This document shows, piece after piece, positions 23,810-32,544 of a stretch of DNA of 47,984 nt. A program made the position numbers and the translations under genes. How positions within the stretch are numbered: position 1 is the first letter of the stretch; each line of letters starts with the position of its first letter. Under the pieces are notes generated by a model. The model was not told the origin of the DNA and made no database searches. It worked only from the letters and a program-made list of their open reading frames with translations. The stretch spans positions 7,485 through 55,468 of the forward strand of contig PLYA01000027.1 of assembly GCA_003153315.1 (NCBI GenBank). The letters are read 5' to 3'. This DNA comes from Bacteroidota bacterium (GTDB lineage Bacteria; Bacteroidota; Bacteroidia; B-17B0; Aurantibacillaceae).

Positions 23810-25531
23810 CTAAGCAGGTTTAGCGGCTTTGTCCAGGAGTTCTCTTATCAGTTTCTGCTTCTTTTTCAACTCATCAATTTTAGCTTTTTCGGCAGCAATC
23901 TTATTTTCCAAATCAATCATCATCTGGTTCTTTGTTTTAGCATTCTTAAAGAAACCCATGTTGTTTTCGTAAACATTAACCTGCTGTTGTATCTCGTTCA
24001 CTTGCTTTCTAATAAAGTCGTTTTCTTTTACCAGAAGCTCATGCCCGTTCTCAGAAGCTTCCAGTCTTTCCAGTTTTAATTTGAATTTAATTAAGCCTTT
24101 TTCGGTTTCATCACCGGCAATGGCTCCGTAAAATTCTTCCAGTTTATTGTAAAAGGCATCATGTAAACGTTTGCGTTCACCGGCAGGCACCTGTCCGCTT
24201 TCCTGCCATTGTTTGGTAAACTCTTTAAGGGCATTAATATCATCCTGTGGATTTCCGCTTGGTGCAAAGCCATGCAGGTTTTGTATAATGGTTTCTTTAT
24301 GTTGTATATTGTTTTCCAGTTCGGCATTTTGTTGCGCAAACTGTACGCGCTTAGCTTCAAAGAAATGATTGCATTCAGCACGGAACCTCTCAAACAATTT
24401 ATGTTCATCTTTAGGGTGTGTGCTTGGCATTCTCTTCCATTGCTGTTGCAGGTTCATTATTTTTTCACCTGTCTTTTGCCAATCAGTACTGTCTTTTAAA
24501 GCAACAGCTTCTTCAATAAGTTTTAGTTTCTTCTGTTTGGCGTCTGCATAGCGTTCTTTAGCATGCTCATAAAACTCCTTCTTCTTCTCAAAGAAACCAT
24601 CACATACTTCTCTAAACAACTTCCAAACTTCATCTCCTGCTTTTTGTTCGGTATGCCCTGATTCTTTATATTCGTTTTGTATTTCAATTAAAGTTTTTGT
24701 TTTATTCTCCCACTCTCTTTCATTACGGGGAGTTTCAGCGGCAATTAAAGCTTTTGCCTTTTCAATCAGTTGTTTTTTTGCTTCAAGGTTCTGACTAAGT
24801 TGTTCTTTCTTCTCTCCGTAAAAATCCTGTATCTTTTTATTTACCTGTTCGTTTGCAGCCCTAAACTCTTCGCGCATAGAAAGCCATTTATCTTGCGGAA
24901 CAGCCCCTAATTCTTCCCACTCATTACGGAATACTTTGATGTTGCGTTCAACATCCTTCATGTTCTCAAGCGTAAGCAGGTTCTTAATCTTTTCAAGCAA
25001 CAGGGTTTTAGCTTCAAAGTTCTTTTTTAAATCAACTTCCTGAGACTCTTTATATAAGTTTAATCCAAAATAAAAGGTATCAACTACCCTGTTATATTCA
25101 GTAAGGATATCTTTATGTTTAGCTGCGGGCACATTACCTGTTTCTTTATACTTTGCCTGAAGTTCGTGCAGTTTTTTAATGGCTCCGCTTATGTTAACTT
25201 CCAGTTTAGATAAATCACTTATATCGCGAATAATGCCGGTTTTAATTTCTAAATTCTTTTCCTGCTCGCTTTGCAATTTATCGCTCTGTTGCTTTTTTTG
25301 TTTGCGGAATTTATCAAACAGCTCTACAATCTTTTCGTCTTCTTTAGACTTTGTATATATAAAATCGCGAGACCTGCCGCCATCGTTGGTAAAGTCTTCC
25401 TTAGCTTTTTCTATTTCCTTAGAGAAAGCTTCTTCATATTCACGCTGAATGGTTTTAATTTGGGCAGATACCGTATTAATATCTTCGTGTTCTAAAAGAT
25501 TTTCGAGTTTGGTAATAATATCTTGTTTCAT
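23810..25531 (-). CDS. DUF349 coiled-coil protein
   Basis: The 573-residue protein is rich in Lys, Glu and Gln and almost wholly helical. Five DUF349 units can be seen, each with W or Y then the form (Q/E)-x-(W/Y)-(K/E)-(E/R): KYKETGNVPAAKHKDIL, EWEELGAVPQDKWLSMREEF, EYKESGHTEQKAGDEVWKLF, QWKRMPSTHPKDEHKLFERF and QWQESGQVPAGERKRLHDAF. A coiled coil closes the C-terminus (about 500-570). There is no signal peptide. DUF349 proteins are widespread in Bacteroidota, but the molecular role is not established. Monocistronic. Confidence 0.9.
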   Translation of the reverse strand: MKQDIITKLENLLEHEDINTVSAQIKTIQREYEEAFSKEIEKAKEDFTNDGGRSRDFIYTKSKEDEKIVELFDKFRKQKKQQSDKLQSEQEKNLEIKTGIIRDISDLSKLEVNISGAIKKLHELQAKYKETGNVPAAKHKDILTEYNRVVDTFYFGLNLYKESQEVDLKKNFEAKTLLLEKIKNLLTLENMKDVERNIKVFRNEWEELGAVPQDKWLSMREEFRAANEQVNKKIQDFYGEKKEQLSQNLEAKKQLIEKAKALIAAETPRNEREWENKTKTLIEIQNEYKESGHTEQKAGDEVWKLFREVCDGFFEKKKEFYEHAKERYADAKQKKLKLIEEAVALKDSTDWQKTGEKIMNLQQQWKRMPSTHPKDEHKLFERFRAECNHFFEAKRVQFAQQNAELENNIQHKETIIQNLHGFAPSGNPQDDINALKEFTKQWQESGQVPAGERKRLHDAFYNKLEEFYGAIAGDETEKGLIKFKLKLERLEASENGHELLVKENDFIRKQVNEIQQQVNVYENNMGFFKNAKTKNQMMIDLENKIAAEKAKIDELKKKQKLIRELLDKAAKPA

Positions 25532-25938
25532 TGTATGTAATCAGGAGGGAAAATTAGTAAAATTTGGAATATGATTTTGTTTTTTCTTAAGTCAGAGATT
25601 GCATAGCCATCTAACAATAGCTAATCTCTTATTTTATAATACCTTCATTGCTTATCAGGCCATATCATAAACTTTCTCATTTAATCTGCTTTCGTTTATA
25701 GTAATCTTGCCCTATAAAATGCTCAACCTATATTAAATTCATGTTAATTCTTTAATGGAAACTTAAAAACAAATAAAAGTTTCCTTAGATTTGCCACGCT
25801 TAATAAAAATGCGGGATAATAATCAAGGAATCTATGCTACTCTTTACCTTACCTACCTGCATGGTAAATCAACCTAAAAATTCTTGTTTACGGATGCTTC
25901 CTCACTTTATTTTGCCGCACATTTAAAGATATTGGTTT
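25532..25938. other. 407-bp intergenic region between divergent DUF349 and TonB-receptor genes
   Basis: No credible gene was found. It holds a -7 box at 25786-25793 with an inverted repeat just before it (25757-25784), then a leader of about 140 bases before the ATG at 25939. Confidence 0.5.
25757..25793 (+). promoter_or_regulatory. Inverted repeat and -7 box upstream of the TonB-receptor operon
   Basis: GGAAACTT (25757-25764) and AAGTTTCC (25777-25784) form an 8-bp inverted repeat with a 12-bp spacer, ending 1 bp before a TAGATTTG -7 box (25786-25793). The repeat covers the -33 region, where an activator or repressor would bind. No canonical TTTG -33 is present. Confidence 0.5.
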
Positions 25939-28365
25939 ATGAGAAAATTACACATTATAAACGTCATTGCGAGTGCAACGAAGCAATCTCTTTTGATGAA
26001 GAGATTGCTTCGCCTTCGGTTCGCAATGATGCTCTTAGTTATTTGTTCATTAGCAACTGCGCAACAGCGTTCGGTTAGCGGCTATGTTAAAGACGCTAAG
26101 AATGGAGAGGTGCTTATTGGCGTAAGTGTATATGAAAAGGGCACTACTAATGGAGTAAGTACCAATGCCTATGGCTTCTACTCGCTTTTGTTGCCGACAG
26201 GCAAACATACCATTATGGTATCTTATTTGGGTTATGCTACGCAAAGTATGGAGATAGATTTAAGCGATAAAGGCATAACACAAAACTTTGAACTTAAAGA
26301 TGAAGCTAATTCTTTAAACGAAGTGGTTATCTCATCAGAGCGGGAAGACCATAACGTAAAAGCGGTTGAAATGAGTGTGGCTAAACTAGACATTAAACAA
26401 ATTAACCGCATACCTGCTTTATTGGGCGAGGTTGATATAATACGTGCCATACAGCTATTGCCGGGAGTTACTACCATGGGCGAGGGTTCATCGGGGGTTA
26501 ACGTGAGAGGTGGTAACATAGACCAAAATCTTATTCTGTTGGACGAGGCTCCTGTGTATAACGCATCGCATTTGTTTGGCTTCTTCTCTATTTTCAATCC
26601 CGATGCAGTAAAGGATGTTAAACTTATTAAAGGAGGTATTCCTTCTCAGTATGGAGGCAGACTTTCTGCCATATTAGACATAAGAATGAAAGAGGGTAAC
26701 AGCAAAAACCTGCAAATAACGGGGGGTATCGGTACTATATTTTCTCGCTTCTCTATTGAAGGACCATTGATTAAAAACAAGATGTCCTTTATTATAGCCG
26801 CTCGCCGTAGTTATATAGATGTATTAGCTAAACCCATCTTAAAATGGAAAGAGCCCCAGTTAGGCAATCTGGTATTTTACTTTTATGATTTAACGGCAAA
26901 ATTAAATTACCGTGTAAACGAAAAGAATAATCTGTTTTTAAGCGGCTACATGGGGCAAGATAAATTTGGTGCCGGCTTTAGCTTTAAATATGGTAATGCT
27001 ACAACCAGTTTACGTTGGAATCATTTATTTAATGATAAACTGTTTTTAAACACCACTGCTTATTATAGCAATTACAATTACGGTTTGGGTTTTACAAATG
27101 GGGGCACTAACCAGAGTTTTAACTGGACATCCAACATTATTAACTACAGCATAAAACCAGATTTTACCTATTATCTGAATAACAAGAATACTATGCATTT
27201 TGGCGGACAAAGTATTATGCTTCAGTTTGAGCCGGGGCAGGCAACCGTTACTGCTTCAGATGGTACCAGTACTAATATCAGCGTGCCTAATAAATATGGT
27301 TTGGAAAGTGCCCTATATATAGATGATGAGTTTAAATTAAATTCCCGTATGAGTATTCAGGCTGGTATTCGCTATTCCTTGTTTGATTATATGGGCCCCG
27401 GCAACCGATATAATTACTACGATACCATACCCAATAATGGCAAGCGTTTAAAAGATACCATAGCCTATGGAAACGGTAAAAGCATTGCGCATTATGGCAA
27501 CTGGGAGCCCCGCTTTTCTTATAAAGTAGATATAACCGACAATAGCTCTATAAAAGCCAGTTATAACCGTACGGCACAATACCTGATGTTGGTATCTAAC
27601 ACGGCAGCATCTACTCCGCTTGATATTTGGACACCCGTTACTAACAACATTAAACCCCAATTGGCAGATCAGGTGGCTTTGGGTTACTTTAAAAACCTGC
27701 ATGAAAATATGTTTGAAAGCTCGGTAGAGGTATATTACAAGAACCTGCAAAATCAGTTAGATTACATTGATAATGCAAACCTGCTTTTAAATAAATACTA
27801 CGAAGGGCAATTACTTCAGGGCAAAGGAAAAGCTTATGGAGCAGAGTTTTATTTTAAAAAGACAAAAGGTAAGCTTAACGGATGGGTTAGCTATACATAC
27901 TCCCGCACTTTACGTCAGATAAACGGATTGAGTAACAATGAATGGTATTCCAGTAAATATGACAGGCCACATAATCTGGCAGTTGTGTTGAATTATGATT
28001 TTAATAAACGCTGGAATGTATCCTGCAACTTTGTTTATATAAGCGGCACGCCTAACACCTTTCCAGATTCTAAAATAGAAATACAGGGTTATACGGTAAA
28101 CTATAATACTTCCAATATGCGAAACAACTTTCGTAACCCTTCTTACAATCGTTTAGATTTTTCGGCTACTTATAACTTTAAAAAGAATGAAAAGCGACGT
28201 TGGCAAAGCAGCATCGTGTTTAGTGTATATAATGCTTATGACCGAAAGAATGCTTTTGCGGTTTACTTTCAGGCAACGCCAAATCAGGCTTCGCAAACAC
28301 AAGCTATTAAATACTCGGTTGTAGGAACTGTTATTCCTGCTATAACCTATAACTTCAAATTTTAA
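25939..28365 (+). CDS. TonB-dependent outer-membrane receptor with CarboxypepD_reg-like N-terminal domain
   Basis: The 808-residue protein has a carboxypeptidase-regulatory-like domain (about 44-125, SVSGYVKDAKNGEVLIGVSV and GFYSLLLPTGKHTIMVSYLG), a plug domain (about 150-255, LPGVTTMGEGSSGVNVRGGN and GIPSQYGGRLSAILDIRM) and a beta barrel ending in NFKF. It imports an unknown substrate with energy from TonB. The signal peptide is odd: a REP-like palindrome at 25962-26031 lies inside it, so residues 1-8 (MRKLHIIN) and 30-43 (MMLLVICSLATAQQ) look like the two halves of one ordinary signal. Initiation at 25996 (MKRLLRLRFAMMLLVICSLA) would also give a good signal. First gene of an operon with two DUF4249 lipoproteins. 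Confidence 0.93.
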   Translation: MRKLHIINVIASATKQSLLMKRLLRLRFAMMLLVICSLATAQQRSVSGYVKDAKNGEVLIGVSVYEKGTTNGVSTNAYGFYSLLLPTGKHTIMVSYLGYATQSMEIDLSDKGITQNFELKDEANSLNEVVISSEREDHNVKAVEMSVAKLDIKQINRIPALLGEVDIIRAIQLLPGVTTMGEGSSGVNVRGGNIDQNLILLDEAPVYNASHLFGFFSIFNPDAVKDVKLIKGGIPSQYGGRLSAILDIRMKEGNSKNLQITGGIGTIFSRFSIEGPLIKNKMSFIIAARRSYIDVLAKPILKWKEPQLGNLVFYFYDLTAKLNYRVNEKNNLFLSGYMGQDKFGAGFSFKYGNATTSLRWNHLFNDKLFLNTTAYYSNYNYGLGFTNGGTNQSFNWTSNIINYSIKPDFTYYLNNKNTMHFGGQSIMLQFEPGQATVTASDGTSTNISVPNKYGLESALYIDDEFKLNSRMSIQAGIRYSLFDYMGPGNRYNYYDTIPNNGKRLKDTIAYGNGKSIAHYGNWEPRFSYKVDITDNSSIKASYNRTAQYLMLVSNTAASTPLDIWTPVTNNIKPQLADQVALGYFKNLHENMFESSVEVYYKNLQNQLDYIDNANLLLNKYYEGQLLQGKGKAYGAEFYFKKTKGKLNGWVSYTYSRTLRQINGLSNNEWYSSKYDRPHNLAVVLNYDFNKRWNVSCNFVYISGTPNTFPDSKIEIQGYTVNYNTSNMRNNFRNPSYNRLDFSATYNFKKNEKRRWQSSIVFSVYNAYDRKNAFAVYFQATPNQASQTQAIKYSVVGTVIPAITYNFKF
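25962..26031. repeat. REP-like palindromic repeat inside the TonB-receptor signal-peptide coding region
   Basis: A two-tier hairpin: inner arms CGAAGCAATCTCT (25979-25991) and AGAGATTGCTTCG (26000-26012) match perfectly around an 8-base loop; outer arms CATTGCGA (25965-25972) and TCGCAATG (26021-26028) also match. The sequence CGTCATTGCGAG...GAAGCAATCTC is familiar as a dispersed palindromic repeat in many bacterial genomes. It is normally intergenic. Confidence 0.8.
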
Positions 28366-28368
28366 ATT

Positions 28369-29262
28369 ATGAAGATTAAGATTATAGTTTGCTTAGCAAT
28401 ACTAATGGTTATTACTTCCTGTACATCGGTTATTCAAGTGAGTGTGCCAACCGGCTCTCAACTTATAGTGGTAGATGCATTTTTAGATAATTCTTCTAAT
28501 CCGCAAACTGTGAGATTAACCTTTAATGCAAACTATTTCAGCAATGTTTCTACGCCTCCTGTGCTAGGTGCAACTGTTAGTCTGAATGATTTAACCAATG
28601 CTAAAACCTATAGTTTTACTCCTGATGGTTATGGGAATTATGTATACACCCCGAGTATAAATGATAGTATGGCGCAGTTGCATCATAAGTATCAATTAAA
28701 TATATCTTATAATGGTAATATGTATAATGCTGTATCTATTGTAAACAGAACTATGGCTGTTGACAATATTACATTTAGAATTTCACCCCAAGATTATATA
28801 GGTAATTATCCTCTTTCTGATACGACTAAACCCCGTAAGTACTATCCCTATGTTCATGCAAAAGATAGTACTGGAGTTATACGTGATTTTTATTGGCTTA
28901 AAGTTTTTAAAAATGATATGATTTATAATCAACCTGCGCAGTTAGATATCATTCAGGATGGTGGTTATGCAGGTGATAACGGTGATTCTTTAATTACACC
29001 CTTTGCTTTCCAGAATTTAACAAATGATAATAACCCTTTACTCCGAAATGATGTCTGTATGGTAGAGATTTATTCAATAGATAATAATACATTTGAGTTT
29101 CTTACGCAACTAAAAGCACAAATGACTAATGCACAAAGCGGATTATTTGCGGTTACTCCTCAAAATGTAAAAACTAACATTCAACAAACAAACGGCGCAC
29201 AACAAGCAATTGGTTGGTTTAATATGGGTTTGGTTTCCAGTAAAAGTGTTATTGCTAAATAA
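28369..29262 (+). CDS. DUF4249 lipoprotein 1
   Basis: The 297-residue product has a type II signal peptide with lipobox ITSC (Cys18). The family start is QLIVVDAFLDNSSNPQTVRL (about 31-50), with a beta-rich middle and the end SGLFAVTPQNVKTNIQQTNG then AIGWFNMG. DUF4249 proteins are usually encoded directly after TonB receptors carrying a CarboxypepD_reg domain and are thought to be surface partners of the barrel. Here the gap to the receptor is 3 bp. Substrate unknown. Confidence 0.9.
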   Translation: MKIKIIVCLAILMVITSCTSVIQVSVPTGSQLIVVDAFLDNSSNPQTVRLTFNANYFSNVSTPPVLGATVSLNDLTNAKTYSFTPDGYGNYVYTPSINDSMAQLHHKYQLNISYNGNMYNAVSIVNRTMAVDNITFRISPQDYIGNYPLSDTTKPRKYYPYVHAKDSTGVIRDFYWLKVFKNDMIYNQPAQLDIIQDGGYAGDNGDSLITPFAFQNLTNDNNPLLRNDVCMVEIYSIDNNTFEFLTQLKAQMTNAQSGLFAVTPQNVKTNIQQTNGAQQAIGWFNMGLVSSKSVIAK

Positions 29263-29265
29263 AAC

Positions 29266-30159
29266 ATGAAGAAAATAAAGAAACATATTATTCTTTATTT
29301 AATAATACTCACAAGTATAAATGCTTGTACAACAATAATTCAGGTAAGTGTGCCAAACGGCACAACCCAATTAGTTATAGATGCCTTTTTGGATAATTCT
29401 ACCAAGCCACAAACAGTGCGTATTACTACTTCGGCAAACTATTTTAGTGAAGTATCCTGTCCCGCTGTTTTAGGTGCAACAGTTGGGTTAACGGATTTAA
29501 CTAACTCTAAAACCTTTACGTTTACTCCCGATGGTAAAGGAAATTACATTTATACACCCTTGGCAAATGATACGATGGGTTATGTAAATCACAAATACCA
29601 GTTAAATGTATCTTATAACGGAAATGTTTATAATGCGGTATCTACTTTATTTCCTACCATTCCTGTAGATACAATTGAGTTTAGATTTAGTGCTTTTGAT
29701 CCAACGGATTCTATTCCTAGTGCTAATAAAACCTCATACTATCCGTTTTTAAAAGCAAAAGATATTAAAGGGGTAGGGAATTTTTATTGGATTAAAGTAT
29801 ATAAAAATGAGCTGCTTTATAACCAACCCGATCAAATGGACTTTTTGGAAGATGCCAATTCATTTACTAAAGATGGCACTGATATTGGTGCCCCTAATAG
29901 TTTTGGGCAGATAATAGATAATAAAAATCCTTATCACAGAGGCGATACCTGCTTGATAGAAATATATTCCATTAATGCTAATACCAGTGATTTCTTGGGT
30001 CAGTTGCAAACCCAAATGACCAATGCAGAGGCAGGTTTATTTGCCGTTACTCCTCAAAATGTAAAAACTAATATACAACAAACAAGCGGAAATCAACCGG
30101 CTATTGGTTGGTTTAATATGGCAGCGGTTAAGAGTAAAAATGTAGTTGCGAGGTACTAG
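29266..30159 (+). CDS. DUF4249 lipoprotein 2 (tandem paralogue)
   Basis: This gene is 3 bp after its paralogue and has exactly the same length (297 residues). The lipobox is INAC (Cys21). Matching segments include QLVIDAFLDNSTKPQTVRIT, NHKYQLNVSYNGN and GLFAVTPQNVKTNIQQTSG, while the central part (about 140-230) has diverged. The pattern suggests a tandem duplication followed by divergence of the ligand-facing region. It presumably sits with the same TonB receptor. Convergent with the ferredoxin gene. Confidence 0.9.
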   Translation: MKKIKKHIILYLIILTSINACTTIIQVSVPNGTTQLVIDAFLDNSTKPQTVRITTSANYFSEVSCPAVLGATVGLTDLTNSKTFTFTPDGKGNYIYTPLANDTMGYVNHKYQLNVSYNGNVYNAVSTLFPTIPVDTIEFRFSAFDPTDSIPSANKTSYYPFLKAKDIKGVGNFYWIKVYKNELLYNQPDQMDFLEDANSFTKDGTDIGAPNSFGQIIDNKNPYHRGDTCLIEIYSINANTSDFLGQLQTQMTNAEAGLFAVTPQNVKTNIQQTSGNQPAIGWFNMAAVKSKNVVARY

Positions 30160-30194
30160 ATTCTTCTTGCGTCGTCGAAACGGCGATAAGTTAT

Positions 30195-30545
30195 TTATAA
30201 GTGTAATGCTTCTTTTTTTGCTAAAAGCTGCTCATCTGTTTCTTTGTGGGCTTCATCAGGTACACAGCAATCAACAGGGCAAACAGCAGCACATTGTGGC
30301 TCATCATGAAAACCTTTACATTCGGTACACTTATCAGCTACAATATAATATACATCCATACTATTGGGTGTTTGCGGGGCACTGGCATCAGCCTCAATAC
30401 CAGTACTTAGTCCTTTAACCATACCCTTTACAGTACTTCCATCGGCAAAACGCCATTCGGCACCACCTTCATATATGGCATTGTTAGGACATTCAGGTTC
30501 ACAAGCTCCGCAATTAATACACTCATCAGTTATTTTAATAGACAT
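30195..30545 (-). CDS. 2[4Fe-4S] ferredoxin
   Basis: The start is placed at the ATG at 30545 (116 residues, [20 protein letters not shown]); ten more codons upstream are open but add nothing family-like and overlap the -7 box. The first cluster motif is [12 protein letters not shown] (about 9-20) and the second lies in [21 protein letters not shown] (about 77 onwards, less its last residue here). An insertion of about eight residues between the Cys pairs of the second motif is typical of the Allochromatium-type ferredoxins. It carries electrons in the cytosol. Divergent from the acyl-CoA reductase gene, a pairing common in Bacteroidota. Confidence 0.93.
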   Translation of the reverse strand: MSIKITDECINCGACEPECPNNAIYEGGAEWRFADGSTVKGMVKGLSTGIEADASAPQTPNSMDVYYIVADKCTECKGFHDEPQCAAVCPVDCCVPDEAHKETDEQLLAKKEALHL

Positions 30546-30551
30546 TTTGTT

Positions 30552-30559
30552 TAGTTTTG
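30552..30559 (+). promoter_or_regulatory. -7 box TAGTTTTG for the acyl-CoA reductase gene
   Basis: Matches TAnnTTTG on the + strand. The start codon is 45 (GTG 30604) or 66 (ATG 30625) bases further. It overlaps the 5' leader of the divergent ferredoxin gene. Confidence 0.4.
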
Positions 30560-30572
30560 CTAAAAATCTGCG

Positions 30573-30580
30573 CAAATATA
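30573..30580 (-). promoter_or_regulatory. -7 box TATATTTG for the ferredoxin gene
   Basis: On the minus strand this matches TAnnTTTG and lies 27 bases before the ATG at 30545. Confidence 0.5.
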
Positions 30581-30624
30581 AGCATCATTTATAGAACTAC
30601 AGCGTGATTGATTATTCAGAAAGT

Positions 30625-31671
30625 ATGGAAAAAGAAGCTCAGGCCTTTTTAAAGTTAAGTAGTTTTCTGTCGGATTTTTTAAATGAAAGAAAGAATACTT
30701 TGTATAAAAGCAAGTATGAAGAATTAGATAATCTTGTTGAACAATGCTTCTTATATAACGGATGGTTTACTGAAGATAATGTATATAAAGCATTGAAGGG
30801 TATTGTTCTTGTGTTGGAAGAAACTAAGCTGACAGCGTTTTGTAAGCAAATTAATAAAACTAAAACACCTAAAACAGTTGCCGTTATTATGGCAGGGAAT
30901 ATTCCTGCTGTCGGCTTTCATGATTTCATGTGCGTGTTGCTATCAGGAAATAAGATATTGATAAAACCCTCAAGCGATGATAAGTTCCTGATTACCTTCT
31001 TTGCAGAGTTTTTAAAAGAAGCAGAACCTCTCTTTACTGATAAAATTCTTTTTGCTGAAGGTAAACTTCAAAACTTTGATGCAGTAATAGCTACCGGAAG
31101 TAACAACAGTAGTCTGTATTTTGAAAGGTACTTTGGTAAGTATCCACATATCATTCGTAAAAACAGAAGCTCTGTTGCTGTCCTTTCAGGTAAAGAGAGT
31201 AGGGGAGAGCTTACTCTTTTAGGGAATGATATTTTTGATTATTATGGCTTAGGATGCAGAAATGTATCTAAACTCTTTGTTCCTAAAGGATATAATTTTA
31301 ATACGTTATACGAAAGTATATTTTGTTTCTCTGAGGTTACTCAAAATAAAAAATATGCCAATAACCATGAGTATAACCGAGCCATTTATCTTTTAAACCA
31401 AGAAAAGTTTCTTGATAATAACTTTCTAATTATAAGACAAAGCGATAGCTTGCATTCTCCTATAGGAGTTTTATTTTACGAAGAGTATGAAAGCATAGAT
31501 AATGTAACCGAAAGAATAAAAAATATAGAACAGGAATTACAATGTATAGTTTCGTCTATTCCATTACCTTTTAAAACCATTTCTTTCGGTAATACACAAT
31601 CACCTGTTATTAATGATTTCCCAGATAATGTAAACACTATCCATTTTCTGAATAATTTTGAATTAAATTAG
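30625..31671 (+). CDS. LuxC-type acyl-CoA reductase
   Basis: The ATG at 30625 gives 348 residues; a GTG at 30604 would add seven. The family is recognised from AGNIPAVGFHDFMCVLLSGN (about 90-109), ILIKPSSDD, VIATGSNNSSLYFERYFGKY, IRKNRSSVAVLSG and DYYGLGCRNVSKLFVP, the last holding the probable catalytic Cys. LuxC-type enzymes reduce activated fatty acids to aldehydes with NADPH; in luciferase-free bacteria the role is unclear. The gene is divergent from a ferredoxin, a conserved pairing in Bacteroidota, which suggests a redox link. It is followed after 15 bp by a PKD/T9SS gene. Confidence 0.88.
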   Translation: MEKEAQAFLKLSSFLSDFLNERKNTLYKSKYEELDNLVEQCFLYNGWFTEDNVYKALKGIVLVLEETKLTAFCKQINKTKTPKTVAVIMAGNIPAVGFHDFMCVLLSGNKILIKPSSDDKFLITFFAEFLKEAEPLFTDKILFAEGKLQNFDAVIATGSNNSSLYFERYFGKYPHIIRKNRSSVAVLSGKESRGELTLLGNDIFDYYGLGCRNVSKLFVPKGYNFNTLYESIFCFSEVTQNKKYANNHEYNRAIYLLNQEKFLDNNFLIIRQSDSLHSPIGVLFYEEYESIDNVTERIKNIEQELQCIVSSIPLPFKTISFGNTQSPVINDFPDNVNTIHFLNNFELN

Positions 31672-31686
31672 CTGATTAATTTATAT

Positions 31687-32541
31687 ATGATTAGTAGAAT
31701 CGTTTTATGTGTCTTGTTTTTTATTTGTTCTTTTCAGGCTTTACGTGCAGCAAATAATGTAAGCATTATTATTATCAAAGATACGGTTTGTGCCGGTGCC
31801 CCTGTTGCTTTAACCGGAAGTGTAACTGCAGGTACGCCAACATCCTGGCACTGGCTGTATACCTACAATGGAGCTTCCTATTTGCTTGATTCTACCCAAA
31901 GTATAACAACTACTTTTGCCGACTCCGGTATATATGTTATTACTTTAATAGTACATTTAAGTTCCGGCGCTATTGATACACAAAGAGTAACCATGTATGC
32001 TCAATTAACTCCCACAGCTTTGTTTGCTATTTCGGGTATGGCAACAGTTGTGCCTCAGTCCATAACTTTTACAAATTTATCTGTTAATGCGCCCAATGGT
32101 TATATATGGAGTTTTGGCGATAACAGCACCTTGGTTCAAAACACTTTATCTAACCCACCACATACTTATAGTGCTGTAGGTACTTATACGGTATCACTGA
32201 TTGCTTTTGGTGCCAAAGGTTGTAATGATACGGTATCTTCTCCGCTTATTATAGCAGATACGGTGCTGCTAACCATGCCCAATATTTTTACACCCAACAA
32301 CGACGGTATTAATGATGTATTTGCTCCTAATGCACATGGGATGAAGAGTTTATCCTGTACTATATATGACAGATGGGGTATTAAAGTAATTACTTTAGAT
32401 AATGATAATGTAAGTTATTGGGATGGTTATACAACATCCGGAGTTGCTTGCACAGAAGGCACATATTTTTACACTCTTACCGCTACTGATTTAAATACGA
32501 AATCATACAACCTGAAAGGTTTTTTTCAACTTATTAAATAG
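31687..32541 (+). CDS. PKD-domain T9SS cargo protein (type B sorting domain)
   Basis: The 284-residue protein has a signal peptide (about 1-21, ending LRAA). Two Ig/PKD-like domains follow: about 25-105 (APVALTGSVTAGTPTSWHWL) and about 110-190, the second with the PKD mark YIWSFGDNS and GTYTVSLIAFGAKGC. The final 85 residues are a type B (gliding-motility-associated) sorting domain: MPNIFTPNNDGINDVF, CTIYDRWGIKV, EGTYFYTLTATD and GFFQLIK. It should be secreted to the surface. The next gene begins 3 bp after its stop in the same frame. Confidence 0.92.
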   Translation: MISRIVLCVLFFICSFQALRAANNVSIIIIKDTVCAGAPVALTGSVTAGTPTSWHWLYTYNGASYLLDSTQSITTTFADSGIYVITLIVHLSSGAIDTQRVTMYAQLTPTALFAISGMATVVPQSITFTNLSVNAPNGYIWSFGDNSTLVQNTLSNPPHTYSAVGTYTVSLIAFGAKGCNDTVSSPLIIADTVLLTMPNIFTPNNDGINDVFAPNAHGMKSLSCTIYDRWGIKVITLDNDNVSYWDGYTTSGVACTEGTYFYTLTATDLNTKSYNLKGFFQLIK

Positions 32542-32544
32542 GTT

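Noticed and set aside
30160..30194. Terminator between the second DUF4249 gene and the ferredoxin gene
   Set aside because: TCGTCG-AAA-CGGCGA can pair with one wobble, but there is no T tract on either side.
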